In this document: positions 1 through 6,467 of the stretch, in pieces
Layout of the letters: each line of letters starts with the position of its first letter
How positions within the stretch are numbered: position 1 is the stretch's first letter
Origin: a virus
Reading direction: 5' to 3' (one strand)
Virus record (IMG/VR): IMGVR_UViG_3300044970_000329
Span: 1-23,961 of that record
Length of the DNA stretch: 23,961 bases
Made by a program: the position numbers and the translations under genes
The notes under the pieces: model-generated
Databases searched by the model: none
What the model was told of the DNA's origin: nothing
Seen by the model: the letters and a program-made list of their open reading frames with translations, nothing else

Positions 1-88
1 CGAGGCGGAATTCTTGAGACAGCCTTGACGCCATCCACTGCAGAAATTTTCTATAAGCCTGTTCTTGGTCTTCTGATCGTTTTATCAT
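1..88 (-). CDS. Partial early gene, N-terminus only (function unknown)
   Basis: An ATG at 86-88 opens a frame with no stop that runs off the left edge of the window (29 complete codons). The product begins MIKRSEDQEQAYRKFLQWM, a charged, probably helical start. An AAGGAAA sequence lies a few bases upstream of the ATG, and the gene begins 11 bases after the helicase stop codon, consistent with the same early operon. Too little is visible to name a family. Replication or nuclease genes often follow a phage SF2 helicase, but nothing here shows that. Confidence 0.6.
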   Translation of the reverse strand, partial: MIKRSEDQEQAYRKFLQWMASRLSQEFRL

Positions 89-99
89 TGCCGCTTTCC

Positions 100-1785
100 T
101 TAAAATGGAACGTCCTCATCCAGCCCGCTGTAGGTCTTTACTTCTTCGGATTCAGCCAACTCAGTCGGCTTCTCCGACTCAAAAAAGCACTCCGTGATCC
201 TGTGCCAGCGGCCATCTTTTTTTGTCGTGATCCTGACCGGCCTCCGGCAGACGCCCATGTTGATCAGGGCCACAGCGTCCGTTGCGTTGTCCGGTGGATC
301 GCAAAGGCTTCGAGCGTCCCACCATGCCAAGAACTTCAAGCGTGCAAAGCCTTGATGCCCTGGGCAGGTCCATTCGGGAATAGTGATCGTTGCGAGGTTT
401 CCGGATTCGCCTTCTTTGGTGCAGACGTAATCAACGCGAACAGTCTGCGGAGCTTCGCCGTCATCCTTCTTTGTGTGGACCCGAACAATGACGTCTTTGA
501 CTTCCCATTCCTCCGGTAACATTGAGCCTGTCAACTGGCTGCTTTCATCTGCTGTCGTGTCGTGCTTCAGTTCCCGCTCACGAGGAAAAATGAAATTGCA
601 CTCAGGGCAGACGACTGTTGAAGGCGACACATCCAGCTCGCAGGACGGGCATTTCTTCCCGCGTCCGTTTTCAGCAGCGATACCCGCTCGCCCTTTGCCT
701 TCCGACCGCCCGAAGTTCTCGTCATCGATTGAGCCATGCCGAGCAATGTTCCCGCCAAAGTCTAATAGCAGGCAGTTGGTTTTGCTGGCGTGCAACCGCA
801 ACCCGCGACCGACCATTTGGCAGAAAAGCCCTGGCGACATGGTTGCGCGAAGGATGGCAATCGCGTCGACGCACTTGGCGTTGAAGCCGGTTGTCAGCAC
901 GTCCACGTTTACCAAAAAGCGAAGCTCCCCCGCGACGAACCTCCGCAGCGTTTCCGCTCGTTCGATTGGCAGCGTCTCGCCAGTGACGACAGCGGAGTCA
1001 GGAAGCAACTCCGCGATCTGCTCCGCATGATGGACACCAGACGCAAACACCAGAATGCTGTGCCTGCCCTGTGTCTTCTCGATGATCTCCGCACAGGCGG
1101 CCTGAACTTTTTCGTCGACATCAAAAGCTGCCTGCATTTCTGATTCAACAAACTCGCCACCGCGAAGTCCGACCTTGTCAGTGTCGATCTTCAGGTCCGA
1201 TGGCTTGTTTGTGATCGGACAAAGAAAACCTTCAGCAATTAGCTGAGCGGTCTTTGCCTCAAAAACGATCCGCTGAAACTGTCGATCAGGTCCACAGATT
1301 GGACCGGCCCCGGTTCTGAATGGCGTCGCGGTCAGGCCCACAATGCGGAGTCCTTCGTTAGCTTTCATCGCTGCCAGAAACTGACCGTACATCGATTCTT
1401 CGAGATCGCTAATGAGGTGAGCTTCATCAACAATCACAAGGTGCCGCCTGCCAAGATCTTCAGCCTTGCGGAACACGGACTGGATGCCAGCGACAACCAC
1501 AGCGTTATGGATCTCTTTTGACTTCAGGCCCGCTGAATAGATCCCGACATCAACGCCCGGAATCAATCCCCTGATCTCGTCAGCGTTCTGCTGAAGCAGT
1601 TCCTTGCGGTGAGCCAACACAACCACGCGGCCACCGAATTCAAGAGCCTGCTGAATCAGCAGTGCAATCAGGAGGCTCTTTCCGGCTCCGGTGGGAAGCA
1701 CAGCGACACAGTTGCCGGACTTCTCATTGAGATACTTCCAGACGGCTTCGTTGGCTTGTGACTGATACCATCGAGGGGACAGCAT
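100..1785 (-). CDS. Superfamily 2 DEAH-box helicase with zinc ribbon (561 aa)
   Basis: This is an ATP-dependent nucleic-acid helicase of the SSL2/RecQ-like phage type, presumably acting in phage DNA replication or recombination in the cytoplasm. Visible motifs are a Q-like start (PRWYQ), Walker A PTGAGKS at 31-37, DEAH at 120-123, motif III TATP at 152-155 and motif VI QMVGRGLR at 323-330. A four-Cys zinc ribbon follows (C379, C382, C393, C396), then a C-terminal domain of about 150 residues rich in acidic residues and Trp that I do not recognise. The ATG at 1785 directly follows the TGA of the preceding small gene, with AAGGAG six bases upstream. All core helicase motifs are intact, so an active enzyme is expected. 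The precise substrate is unknown. Confidence 0.93.
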   Translation of the reverse strand: MLSPRWYQSQANEAVWKYLNEKSGNCVAVLPTGAGKSLLIALLIQQALEFGGRVVVLAHRKELLQQNADEIRGLIPGVDVGIYSAGLKSKEIHNAVVVAGIQSVFRKAEDLGRRHLVIVDEAHLISDLEESMYGQFLAAMKANEGLRIVGLTATPFRTGAGPICGPDRQFQRIVFEAKTAQLIAEGFLCPITNKPSDLKIDTDKVGLRGGEFVESEMQAAFDVDEKVQAACAEIIEKTQGRHSILVFASGVHHAEQIAELLPDSAVVTGETLPIERAETLRRFVAGELRFLVNVDVLTTGFNAKCVDAIAILRATMSPGLFCQMVGRGLRLHASKTNCLLLDFGGNIARHGSIDDENFGRSEGKGRAGIAAENGRGKKCPSCELDVSPSTVVCPECNFIFPRERELKHDTTADESSQLTGSMLPEEWEVKDVIVRVHTKKDDGEAPQTVRVDYVCTKEGESGNLATITIPEWTCPGHQGFARLKFLAWWDARSLCDPPDNATDAVALINMGVCRRPVRITTKKDGRWHRITECFFESEKPTELAESEEVKTYSGLDEDVPF

Positions 1786-1992
1786 TCAAAACTCCTTATG
1801 CGAATCCCACTCTGTTATCGAATCGCCGCCGTCGCTGACAACTGGCGTCAGTTCCTTCGGAACCACAACCGTTACGCCAGCCTCAACCAGCATCACGGCC
1901 TTGCAGATCTTTTTGAGCGGTAGTCGCAGAATCTCCGCTGGCATCGGCTCGCCGGTCTTCTTCAGCCATCTGGCTTTTAGTTCGCTGAACAC
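1786..1992 (-). CDS. Small hypothetical early protein (68 aa)
   Basis: The chosen start is the GTG at 1990-1992, nine bases after a strong AGGAGG; a TTG two codons upstream is in frame but too close to the ribosome-binding site. The product (MFSELKARWLKKTGEPMPAE...) has a basic N-terminal half, a Val-rich strand-like middle (VMLVEAGVTVVVP) and an acidic tail. No family is recognised. It ends immediately before the helicase ATG and is likely co-translated with it. It overlaps the 3' part of another small frame (1883-2074) by about 110 bases. Its own Shine-Dalgarno and ordinary protein-like composition make this the more secure of the two. Confidence 0.65.
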   Translation of the reverse strand: MFSELKARWLKKTGEPMPAEILRLPLKKICKAVMLVEAGVTVVVPKELTPVVSDGGDSITEWDSHKEF

Positions 1993-2074
1993 GTTCAATT
2001 GCCTCCTGTAAGATTTGAAGAGACTGACGCAGCCAATTGCCGTCGCCAGTCTGTTTGTCGTAAGCGTCGATCAT
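1883..2074 (-). CDS. Possible small early protein overlapping the next gene (63 aa)
   Basis: The ATG at 2072-2074 overlaps the stop of the coiled-coil gene as ATGA, the junction used throughout this operon. The first 40 residues (MIDAYDKQTGDGNWLRQSLQ onward) look like an ordinary helical protein. The last 20-odd residues resemble an out-of-frame reading and lie over the 68-residue gene that starts at 1992. Either both genes are real and overlap, or this one is short and its 3' part is constrained by its neighbour. No family is recognised. Confidence 0.5.
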   Translation of the reverse strand: MIDAYDKQTGDGNWLRQSLQILQEAIERVQRTKSQMAEEDRRADASGDSATTAQKDLQGRDAG

Positions 2075-3114
2075 CGACATTGCACCAATGAGATGATGGT
2101 TGCACCGCAGTTGCGGATAGCGTGCATCGCATCACTCCCCCACTCAGGATTCCCTAGGCGAACCAGAGAATCTTGAGCGTCCGTGATCATGCACTCGGCG
2201 AAGCCTTCAGCCTTCTCAATCTCTGGCTTCAGGGCTTCAATCCTTGCGAGCTTAGCGGCTGCAATGGCAGCCTGTTCCTCATTCCATCTCCGCAGATTCT
2301 CGGCCTCTTCTTCGTCCTGAATTCGCTTGCGGCGGATGGACTCAAGTCGTGTAGCTTCCGCCTGCTGTTTGCGGAGTTCTTCGCGTTCTGCTTCCATCGC
2401 CTTGCGTTGTTCCGCCAAGGCGGCTTCGTCAGCCAATCTCTGCTTCTCCATTTCTCCGGCGCGGATGCGGAGTTCTTCGGCCTGTCGCTTCGCCTCTTCG
2501 GCCAGCTTTGCAGCGAGTTCTTCGCGTTCCTTGCGTTGCTTCGCTTCAAATTCTTCAGCGATGCGTTTCTCTTCAGCAATGATCGCGGCCTGCTCCGCAG
2601 CGGCTTTCTTTGCCTTAGAAAACCACCACATCCATTCTTCATCGGGCAACTCTACAGCGACCCAATCCAGAGGAATTCTTTCAGCCACCATGTCGTTAAT
2701 GCGGCTTTGCTTCTTCGCGACTTTCTCAGCTTCCTTTGCAGCCTTCTCAGCTTTCTCAACAGCGTCGAATGCGTCGCGTTCGGCCTTCAATTTTGCTTCG
2801 ACTCCGTCAACTTTTTCAGTCAACTGTTTCGCGATGCTGTCGACCGTCCGCCCGTATTCCAAGGCGTCGGCCTTGAGTTCTTTTCGCTTCTTCTCAATGT
2901 TCGCGTTCAGCTTCTTGACGAACTTGTGAGCCTCTTCAACCTGTCCGATTCCAGCCTCTGCCACGGTCAGAAGACCATAGGGCAAAACCTGTTCAATCAT
3001 CGCATTAAATGTCGACAGCTCCTGAACGGCCCTGTCTGTCATCGTGAGTTCAGTTGTCTGCACTTGTTTCTCCTGCTCGTAAATTCCGCTGTGGTCAATC
3101 GTTGTGCTGCCCAT
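2071..3114 (-). CDS. Long coiled-coil early protein (347 aa)
   Basis: Two ATGs lie six bases apart. The second (3112-3114) is preferred because a GGAGG ends eight bases upstream, whereas the first leaves only two bases. The protein has a short globular N-terminal part, then an almost uninterrupted charged helix (about 55-130 and 165-295) rich in Ala, Glu, Lys and Arg heptads, with a Trp-rich break near 150 (EEWMWWFSKAKKA). It ends in a small C-terminal region. Such proteins occur next to phage SSB and recombinase genes and may act as scaffolds or nucleic-acid accessory factors, but no catalytic motif is visible. A terminator-like hairpin lies between it and the upstream SSB gene, so expression needs readthrough or a separate promoter that I cannot see. 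Confidence 0.8.
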   Translation of the reverse strand: MGSTTIDHSGIYEQEKQVQTTELTMTDRAVQELSTFNAMIEQVLPYGLLTVAEAGIGQVEEAHKFVKKLNANIEKKRKELKADALEYGRTVDSIAKQLTEKVDGVEAKLKAERDAFDAVEKAEKAAKEAEKVAKKQSRINDMVAERIPLDWVAVELPDEEWMWWFSKAKKAAAEQAAIIAEEKRIAEEFEAKQRKEREELAAKLAEEAKRQAEELRIRAGEMEKQRLADEAALAEQRKAMEAEREELRKQQAEATRLESIRRKRIQDEEEAENLRRWNEEQAAIAAAKLARIEALKPEIEKAEGFAECMITDAQDSLVRLGNPEWGSDAMHAIRNCGATIISLVQCR

Positions 3115-3134
3115 CTGCATTCCCTCCGTCGACG

Positions 3135-3162
3135 AAAAAGGCGCGGAGGTTGCCCCGCGCCT
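3135..3162 (-). terminator. Intrinsic terminator-like hairpin after the SSB gene
   Basis: On the minus strand AGGCGCGG and CCGCGCCT form a perfect 8-bp GC-rich stem with an 8-base loop (arms 3155-3162 and 3139-3146), directly followed by TTTTT. It begins 12 bases after the stop of the DUF669-like gene. Its U-tract ends only about 20 bases before the start of the coiled-coil gene, so it may be leaky or regulated rather than a true operon end. Confidence 0.75.
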
Positions 3163-3174
3163 ATGTTGTTGAGA

Positions 3175-3624
3175 CTACCAGCCAGCAGGCTTGCCAGCCG
3201 TTGCTGTCTTTTCCGCAGAAGCAGAAGACGACTGAGGCAAACAGGCTTTGTAGCCCTTCACCTCATTCTGGTTGTTGCCGTTGTATTCCTTCACGGCCAG
3301 CTTGATCATCAGCGGTTTCATGTGCAGGGCTGAAGAGTCCGGAGGCTTCGGAATGTTCAGTGCCTCGCAAACCTTCTTAAACTGCTGCTGAGCAATCGTC
3401 GTTGCCTCTGGATTCTTGTTCCAAAGGTTGAAGCGATCGATCACGGTTCGATTCTTAAACGGCCCGTCCACGATCTGCAGTTTGACCTGCAACAACTCGC
3501 TCGCTCCGTCCTTCGTTTTCTTGCGTTCGCTCTCGGTCATGACAGCGCGATACTCGCCCGCAGGCAAAGCCTCAAACTCGCTGTCCTTCACTTGCGATGC
3601 GTCATATCCACCTAAATCAGCCAT
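3175..3624 (-). CDS. DUF669-like single-stranded DNA-binding protein (149 aa)
   Basis: The product looks like the small phage proteins that accompany Sak4-type recombinases and are thought to bind ssDNA. Features are an N-terminal segment (LPAGEYRAVMTES), an OB-like core with a KNRTVIDRFNLWN strand-turn, a PEATTIAQQQFKKVCEALN helix, and a disordered Ser/Ala/Lys tail ending KPAGW, a flexible-tail layout like that of SSBs. The ATG lies two bases after the stop of the Sak4-like gene, so the two are almost certainly co-expressed. The family assignment rests on pattern and neighbourhood, not on a search. The gene is followed by a terminator-like hairpin. Confidence 0.72.
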   Translation of the reverse strand: MADLGGYDASQVKDSEFEALPAGEYRAVMTESERKKTKDGASELLQVKLQIVDGPFKNRTVIDRFNLWNKNPEATTIAQQQFKKVCEALNIPKPPDSSALHMKPLMIKLAVKEYNGNNQNEVKGYKACLPQSSSASAEKTATAGKPAGW

Positions 3625-3625
3625 C

Positions 3626-4393
3626 TCAATTACCTTTCAAAACTTCACTCGGGACAAAAAACTCTGCATACTTCTCGAACGAAAACTCAACCATTTCTTC
3701 CGGCATGTTCAAACGGTTCTTGGCACGGACTCCCGCCGTTGGCTGCGTCCTGACAAAACGCTCGCTGCCACCCGCCGCGATGTTTCGAGTGCGATTAAAT
3801 CCGGTGTCTTCTTTGACTGCGTAAGTTCGGAACGATCCGAAGAAAACTTCCTGACACCAATCGCAAAGGAGATCACGAGCGAACTCACAGACGGACGGCT
3901 CCCACCGCTCATAGGACGGTGCATCTGGCGGAGTGATCTTCACGGCTTCACTGTGTGCCAGCAGAATGATCCCCATCCCGCGTTCAGTGTGCAGCCAATC
4001 CAGTTGGAACTTGATCTTGTCCCACATCGCCTCAATGAACTTGTTGCCCTTGCCATAGCTGAATTTGTCGTCTGCCATCGATTCAACGTTCTTTTCTTTG
4101 CAGATCTGCTTTTCAATGATCCGCTGCAAAGCGTCAATCGTATCAATGGCAATCCAGCGATACGGGAATTCGCCTTTTGCCGCCGTCGTGTCGCAATGCA
4201 ACCAAAACTCCTGCCACTCATCCCACGTTCGAATCGGGGGCGTCTTATCCATGTCAACGTCTCGATCGTCTTCCAGATTCGCCAACAACGCCCCGCCGAA
4301 CGCCTGCGAGGCAAACGTTGTCTTTCCGATAAAGTTCGTCCCATGAAACAGAACGCGACGTGGCCCGCCCTGTTTGCCTTTCAAGATCTTCAT
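3626..4393 (-). CDS. Sak4-like RecA-fold phage ATPase / single-strand annealing recombinase (255 aa)
   Basis: This is an AAA/RecA-core protein with Walker A GTNFIGKTT at 18-26, Walker B WIAIDTID around 80-87, and a GIILLAHSE strand around 141-149 (sensor-like). Length and layout match AAA_24/Sak4 phage recombinases, which pair with a neighbouring ssDNA-binding protein to anneal or exchange strands during phage replication. Translation is taken from the ATG at 4391-4393, which overlaps the HNH stop as ATGA; the longer frame upstream has no comparable start signal. The DUF669-like gene follows two bases later, supporting this role. Confidence 0.8.
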   Translation of the reverse strand: MKILKGKQGGPRRVLFHGTNFIGKTTFASQAFGGALLANLEDDRDVDMDKTPPIRTWDEWQEFWLHCDTTAAKGEFPYRWIAIDTIDALQRIIEKQICKEKNVESMADDKFSYGKGNKFIEAMWDKIKFQLDWLHTERGMGIILLAHSEAVKITPPDAPSYERWEPSVCEFARDLLCDWCQEVFFGSFRTYAVKEDTGFNRTRNIAAGGSERFVRTQPTAGVRAKNRLNMPEEMVEFSFEKYAEFFVPSEVLKGN

Positions 4394-4767
4394 TGCTCTT
4401 TTCTCCGCTCTAAATGACACTCAGAACACAACACTCTCAAACCATCCGATTCGCAAAACAGCCGATCGGCGAACACGCTCAGATCGGCAAATGATTTCAG
4501 TGAGCCACATGGCTGAACGTGATCAACTTCGACCTCTTTGCGTGCAAACCATGCTTCGCATCGCTGGCATTGGAATTCCCATTTCAGCCGCTTGTTGTCA
4601 CTTTGGCTTTTCCGTCTCGCTTCGTTCAGTGCATGGCGAACCAACGGAGGCCATCGACGTGACAGCTGGCGAAGACCGGAACGAATGAACCCCCAGAATG
4701 CCGCTTCAGTCCATTCACCACCGGCGCGAGTTCGGGGGACTCTGTCAGTCTTCGCTTTGCGGCTCAT
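4390..4767 (-). CDS. HNH endonuclease (125 aa)
   Basis: This is a compact HNH nuclease with paired zinc-binding knuckles: CQRCEAWF, then a ββα core EVEVDHVQPCGSL containing the catalytic-type Asp-His pair, then LRVLCSECH. The N-terminal half is basic with a helical FIRSGLRQLSRRWPPLVRHAL segment. Translation from the ATG at 4765-4767 gives an ATGA overlap with the upstream gene. Phage HNH proteins may be free-standing homing nucleases or replication/packaging accessories. Its position just upstream of the recombinase is compatible with DNA processing, but no target is visible. Confidence 0.85.
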   Translation of the reverse strand: MSRKAKTDRVPRTRAGGEWTEAAFWGFIRSGLRQLSRRWPPLVRHALNEARRKSQSDNKRLKWEFQCQRCEAWFARKEVEVDHVQPCGSLKSFADLSVFADRLFCESDGLRVLCSECHLERRKEQ

Positions 4768-5015
4768 CCCTGTCCCCTCAATACGCCGCGACCACCCGGC
4801 AGCATCCGCGTCGAACACTGCCGAATCTGTGAAGGCCGATGCAGCCCTTTGTTCTGCGGCAAGTCAGGCCGTTCCATCCGTATCATTTCCGCCAGCCCGA
4901 TCGTTGTTTCAGTGCCCCAGATCTCTTCCAAGGATGGATCTCGCGTCATTGGCTTGTGGCCTGTTGGAGCGTGTAGCCTGTTGGATTTCTTTCCGGCTTT
5001 CTTGCGTCGTGTCAT
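4764..5015 (-). CDS. Small basic hypothetical protein (83 aa)
   Basis: The ATG at 5013-5015 overlaps the csrA stop (ATGA) and the TGA at 4764-4766 overlaps the HNH start, so it is locked into the operon. It begins with a strongly basic MTRRKKAGKKSNRLH, followed by TRDPSLEEIWGTETTIGLAEMI, a short helical motif similar to small phage and planctomycete proteins of unknown role. The C-terminal 25 residues are basic and low in secondary-structure signal. It may bind nucleic acid; nothing more can be said. Confidence 0.65.
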   Translation of the reverse strand: MTRRKKAGKKSNRLHAPTGHKPMTRDPSLEEIWGTETTIGLAEMIRMERPDLPQNKGLHRPSQIRQCSTRMLPGGRGVLRGQG

Positions 5016-5290
5016 TGCGGTTTTCTCCGCATTAGTTCGCCGGGAAGTCGTTCACCGATTCGTACGACGGATGAAATCTCCGGACGCTCTGGCTTCTTCC
5101 AGACTCCGTGAACTGCTTTCGAATCCGCAATCTCTTTGCGGTCAATCGTGATTGATCTGTCAGCGATGATTCCGAGCCTTACTTTGTCAGCTCGAATCTC
5201 ATTCACGTTCAGAGTGATTTGCTGAGGCACTGACGATGCTGGAATGTCGAAGATGATTTTTTCGTCAAGCTTCCGAGTTAAAACTAAGAT
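5012..5290 (-). CDS. csrA: CsrA/RsmA-family translational regulator with apparent ATC start (92 aa)
   Basis: CsrA proteins are small dimers that bind GGA motifs near ribosome-binding sites and control translation and mRNA stability. Read from ATC at 5288-5290, the protein begins (M)LVLTRKLDEKIIFDI and continues ITLNVNEIRADKVRLGI...ITIDRKEI. This matches the full CsrA fold with the key Leu4 and Arg6 and an Arg at 51 equivalent to E. coli Arg44. The neighbouring His is Asp here, and there is an insertion of about seven residues between strands 1 and 2. Residues 55-92 form an unusual basic tail. A GGAGG lies exactly six bases before the ATC. No ATG, GTG or TTG is in frame upstream, and the first GTG (5228-5230) would remove strand 1. 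Family assignment is strong; the start is inference. Confidence 0.85.
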   Translation of the reverse strand: MLVLTRKLDEKIIFDIPASSVPQQITLNVNEIRADKVRLGIIADRSITIDRKEIADSKAVHGVWKKPERPEISSVVRIGERLPGELMRRKPQ

Positions 5291-5304
5291 GGCACACCTC
5301 CGTA
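5291..5304 (-). promoter_or_regulatory. csrA ribosome-binding site and possible self-binding site
   Basis: The minus strand reads TACGGAGG followed by TGTGCC and then ATC. GGAGG (5297-5301) is ideally spaced for the ATC and fixes the start that restores the CsrA N-terminus. ACGGA is close to the known CsrA consensus core (ANGGA), so feedback repression of its own translation is plausible. This is inference. Confidence 0.55.
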
Positions 5305-5324
5305 GAGAAAGAAAAACACGAGAG

Positions 5325-5389
5325 AAAAACCTGCGAACAGTCTCGGCGTGACTGCTGGAAACGCCGAACCCTTGGTGACTGTTCGCAGG
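5325..5389 (-). terminator. Branched terminator-like hairpin upstream of csrA
   Basis: A perfect 13-bp inverted repeat (5330-5342 with 5377-5389, arm sequence CCTGCGAACAGTC) encloses a second perfect hairpin (TCGGCG/CGCCGA, 5343-5348 with 5362-5367). On the minus strand the long stem is followed at once by TTTTT and a further pyrimidine-rich run, the layout of an intrinsic terminator. It lies 35 bases upstream of the csrA start and closes the multi-hairpin region after the ParB-like gene. Confidence 0.75.
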
Positions 5390-5398
5390 AGTGACAAA

Positions 5399-5525
5399 TC
5401 AGAGCCTGCCGCGCCTTCATTGGCTTGCGGGGGCCAGCCGTTGAAAATCATTTTCCAATGCAGCAGGCTCTGAGGGAGATTCGCCCGCCGCCGTTGACAG
5501 CGGGCCGGACAGAAACGATCTGCCC
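5399..5525 (-). ncRNA. Multi-hairpin structured RNA region, possible ncRNA or 3' UTR
   Basis: Three successive stems are visible in the minus-strand RNA after the ParB-like stop. They are GGGCAGA/TCTGTCC (5519-5525 with 5507-5513, one G-U), GCCCGC/GCGGGC (5500-5505 with 5483-5488) and an 11-bp perfect stem TCAGAGCCTGC/GCAGGCTCTGA (5463-5473 with 5399-5409). The last encloses CATTGG/CCAATG (5455-5460 with 5418-5423). With the adjacent terminator stem this makes a continuous folded RNA of about 200 nt with no good reading frame. It could be a 3' UTR, a processed small RNA or part of a csrA leader. Only two GGA triplets are seen in the region, so a CsrB-like sponge is not well supported. Confidence 0.5.
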
Positions 5526-5533
5526 GTTCCGAT

Positions 5534-6307
5534 TCAGCAAAACGCTTGCATCTCTGTTATCAGTGCGTTTTCATCTAGTATTCTGATTAACTTCAACTGC
5601 CTATTTTCAGGTTGAAACGCATACCACACTCTCGACGCTACCATTTTCTGCATCGTCGATCCGCCAGATGCCCTAATGTTTTCCAATGCGCGAACACACG
5701 CCGCCACGCTCGGCCACATACCATCTAAATCAAAGTTTAGAAACTTCACATACTGCTGGATGATTTCATCCGCAGCGTGTGGGTTCTTTTTTATCAGTAA
5801 CGCAATAGCAGCCTTCGCGCCAGCAGACGACCTGTGCTTAGCCGTGTTCGATGAGCATTCCAAAACCGTCTTAAACTGCGACTCGTGATGATCAACGCAC
5901 GCCTGTATATCCGCAGATGTAAAAGTGCTTGCTCGGCCTTTGATTCTCAGCACCGCAGACGCGAGTTCAGTCTGCTTCCGAGTAATGTCAAGAATGTCAT
6001 AATGCTTGCGGGTCAATCCATTATCAAAAGGCAACGCCATCGCCGTCTCTGTTCGCTCATATCTCGCCACATACATCTGCACCGCTTTTCCTGTCGCTAC
6101 AACGGCCGACAGTCTATGCTGTCCGTCGATTAAATCGCCGTTAGCATTAAACGCGATGCACTGATGCGTGACCATAAAGGCGTCTGACTGAATGTCTCTC
6201 GATAATGCGTTCACGCGTTCCTTGGTGAGCGATCTGTTTTTATGGTTTCGTTCTAAATACTGCTTAGCCACATGCGGACTAATAGTTTCAAGCGTAAATG
6301 TAATCAT
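5534..6307 (-). CDS. ParB/Srx-like nuclease-domain protein (257 aa)
   Basis: The product contains the ParB-type motif GDLIDGQHRLSAVVATGK at about 57-74, preceded by a helical SLTKERVNALSRDI segment typical of phage ParB-like proteins. The C-terminal two thirds are helical (AKAAIALLIKKNPHAADEII) and not assigned. The ATG at 6305-6307 is chosen because AGGAAAA lies upstream and the ParB-like domain begins there; the longer frame would run through a tRNA-like element. In phages such proteins occur with DNA modification or replication genes and may act as a nuclease or CTP-dependent clamp; which applies here is unknown. A long structured RNA follows its stop. Confidence 0.75.
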   Translation of the reverse strand: MITFTLETISPHVAKQYLERNHKNRSLTKERVNALSRDIQSDAFMVTHQCIAFNANGDLIDGQHRLSAVVATGKAVQMYVARYERTETAMALPFDNGLTRKHYDILDITRKQTELASAVLRIKGRASTFTSADIQACVDHHESQFKTVLECSSNTAKHRSSAGAKAAIALLIKKNPHAADEIIQQYVKFLNFDLDGMWPSVAACVRALENIRASGGSTMQKMVASRVWYAFQPENRQLKLIRILDENALITEMQAFC

Positions 6308-6357
6308 TGTCTGTTTTCCTAAATTGGCGTTTGGGACAGCGACACGTTGCCGCTGAA

Positions 6358-6436
6358 TGACTGTGTTGGATTTGAACCAAGGCCAAAGAATGCCGTTCCG
6401 CAACATCCCCGCGTGTCCCACCACGCCGCACAGTCA
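6358..6436 (-). ncRNA. tRNA-like structured element (79 nt), not a standard tRNA
   Basis: On the minus strand an 8-bp stem TGACTGTG/CACAGTCA (6429-6436 with 6358-6365) closes the element. Abutting its 3' strand is a T-arm-like hairpin TTGG-TTCAAAT-CCAA with a seven-base loop that fits the tRNA B-box GGTTCAANNCC. A GCGTG/CACGC hairpin sits where a D-arm would be, and a GGATGTT/GGCATTC hairpin with a seven-base loop sits where an anticodon arm would be. The loop GCGGAAC lacks the usual U33, there is no encoded CCA, and the spacing is irregular. It looks like a decayed tRNA or a tRNA mimic in the 160-base gap before the ParB-like gene. Confidence 0.5.
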
Positions 6437-6467
6437 GATAAATCCGGTGAACCCTTGCTCTCGCCGG

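Noticed and set aside
2173-3333. Long plus-strand open frame of 386 codons
   Set aside because: It lies antisense to the coiled-coil gene; Phe/Leu/Ser-rich composition is the mirror of a Glu/Lys-rich gene and no start signal or family is seen.
3416-4417. Plus-strand frame of 333 codons
   Set aside because: Antisense to the Sak4-like and SSB genes, with no domain pattern.
5399-5525. CsrB/RsmZ-like CsrA-sequestering RNA
   Set aside because: Only two GGA motifs are visible and they are not repeated in hairpin loops as such RNAs require.
6358-6436. Functional tRNA gene
   Set aside because: The anticodon loop lacks U33 and gives no convincing anticodon, the linker between stems is irregular and no CCA is present, so it is called tRNA-like only.
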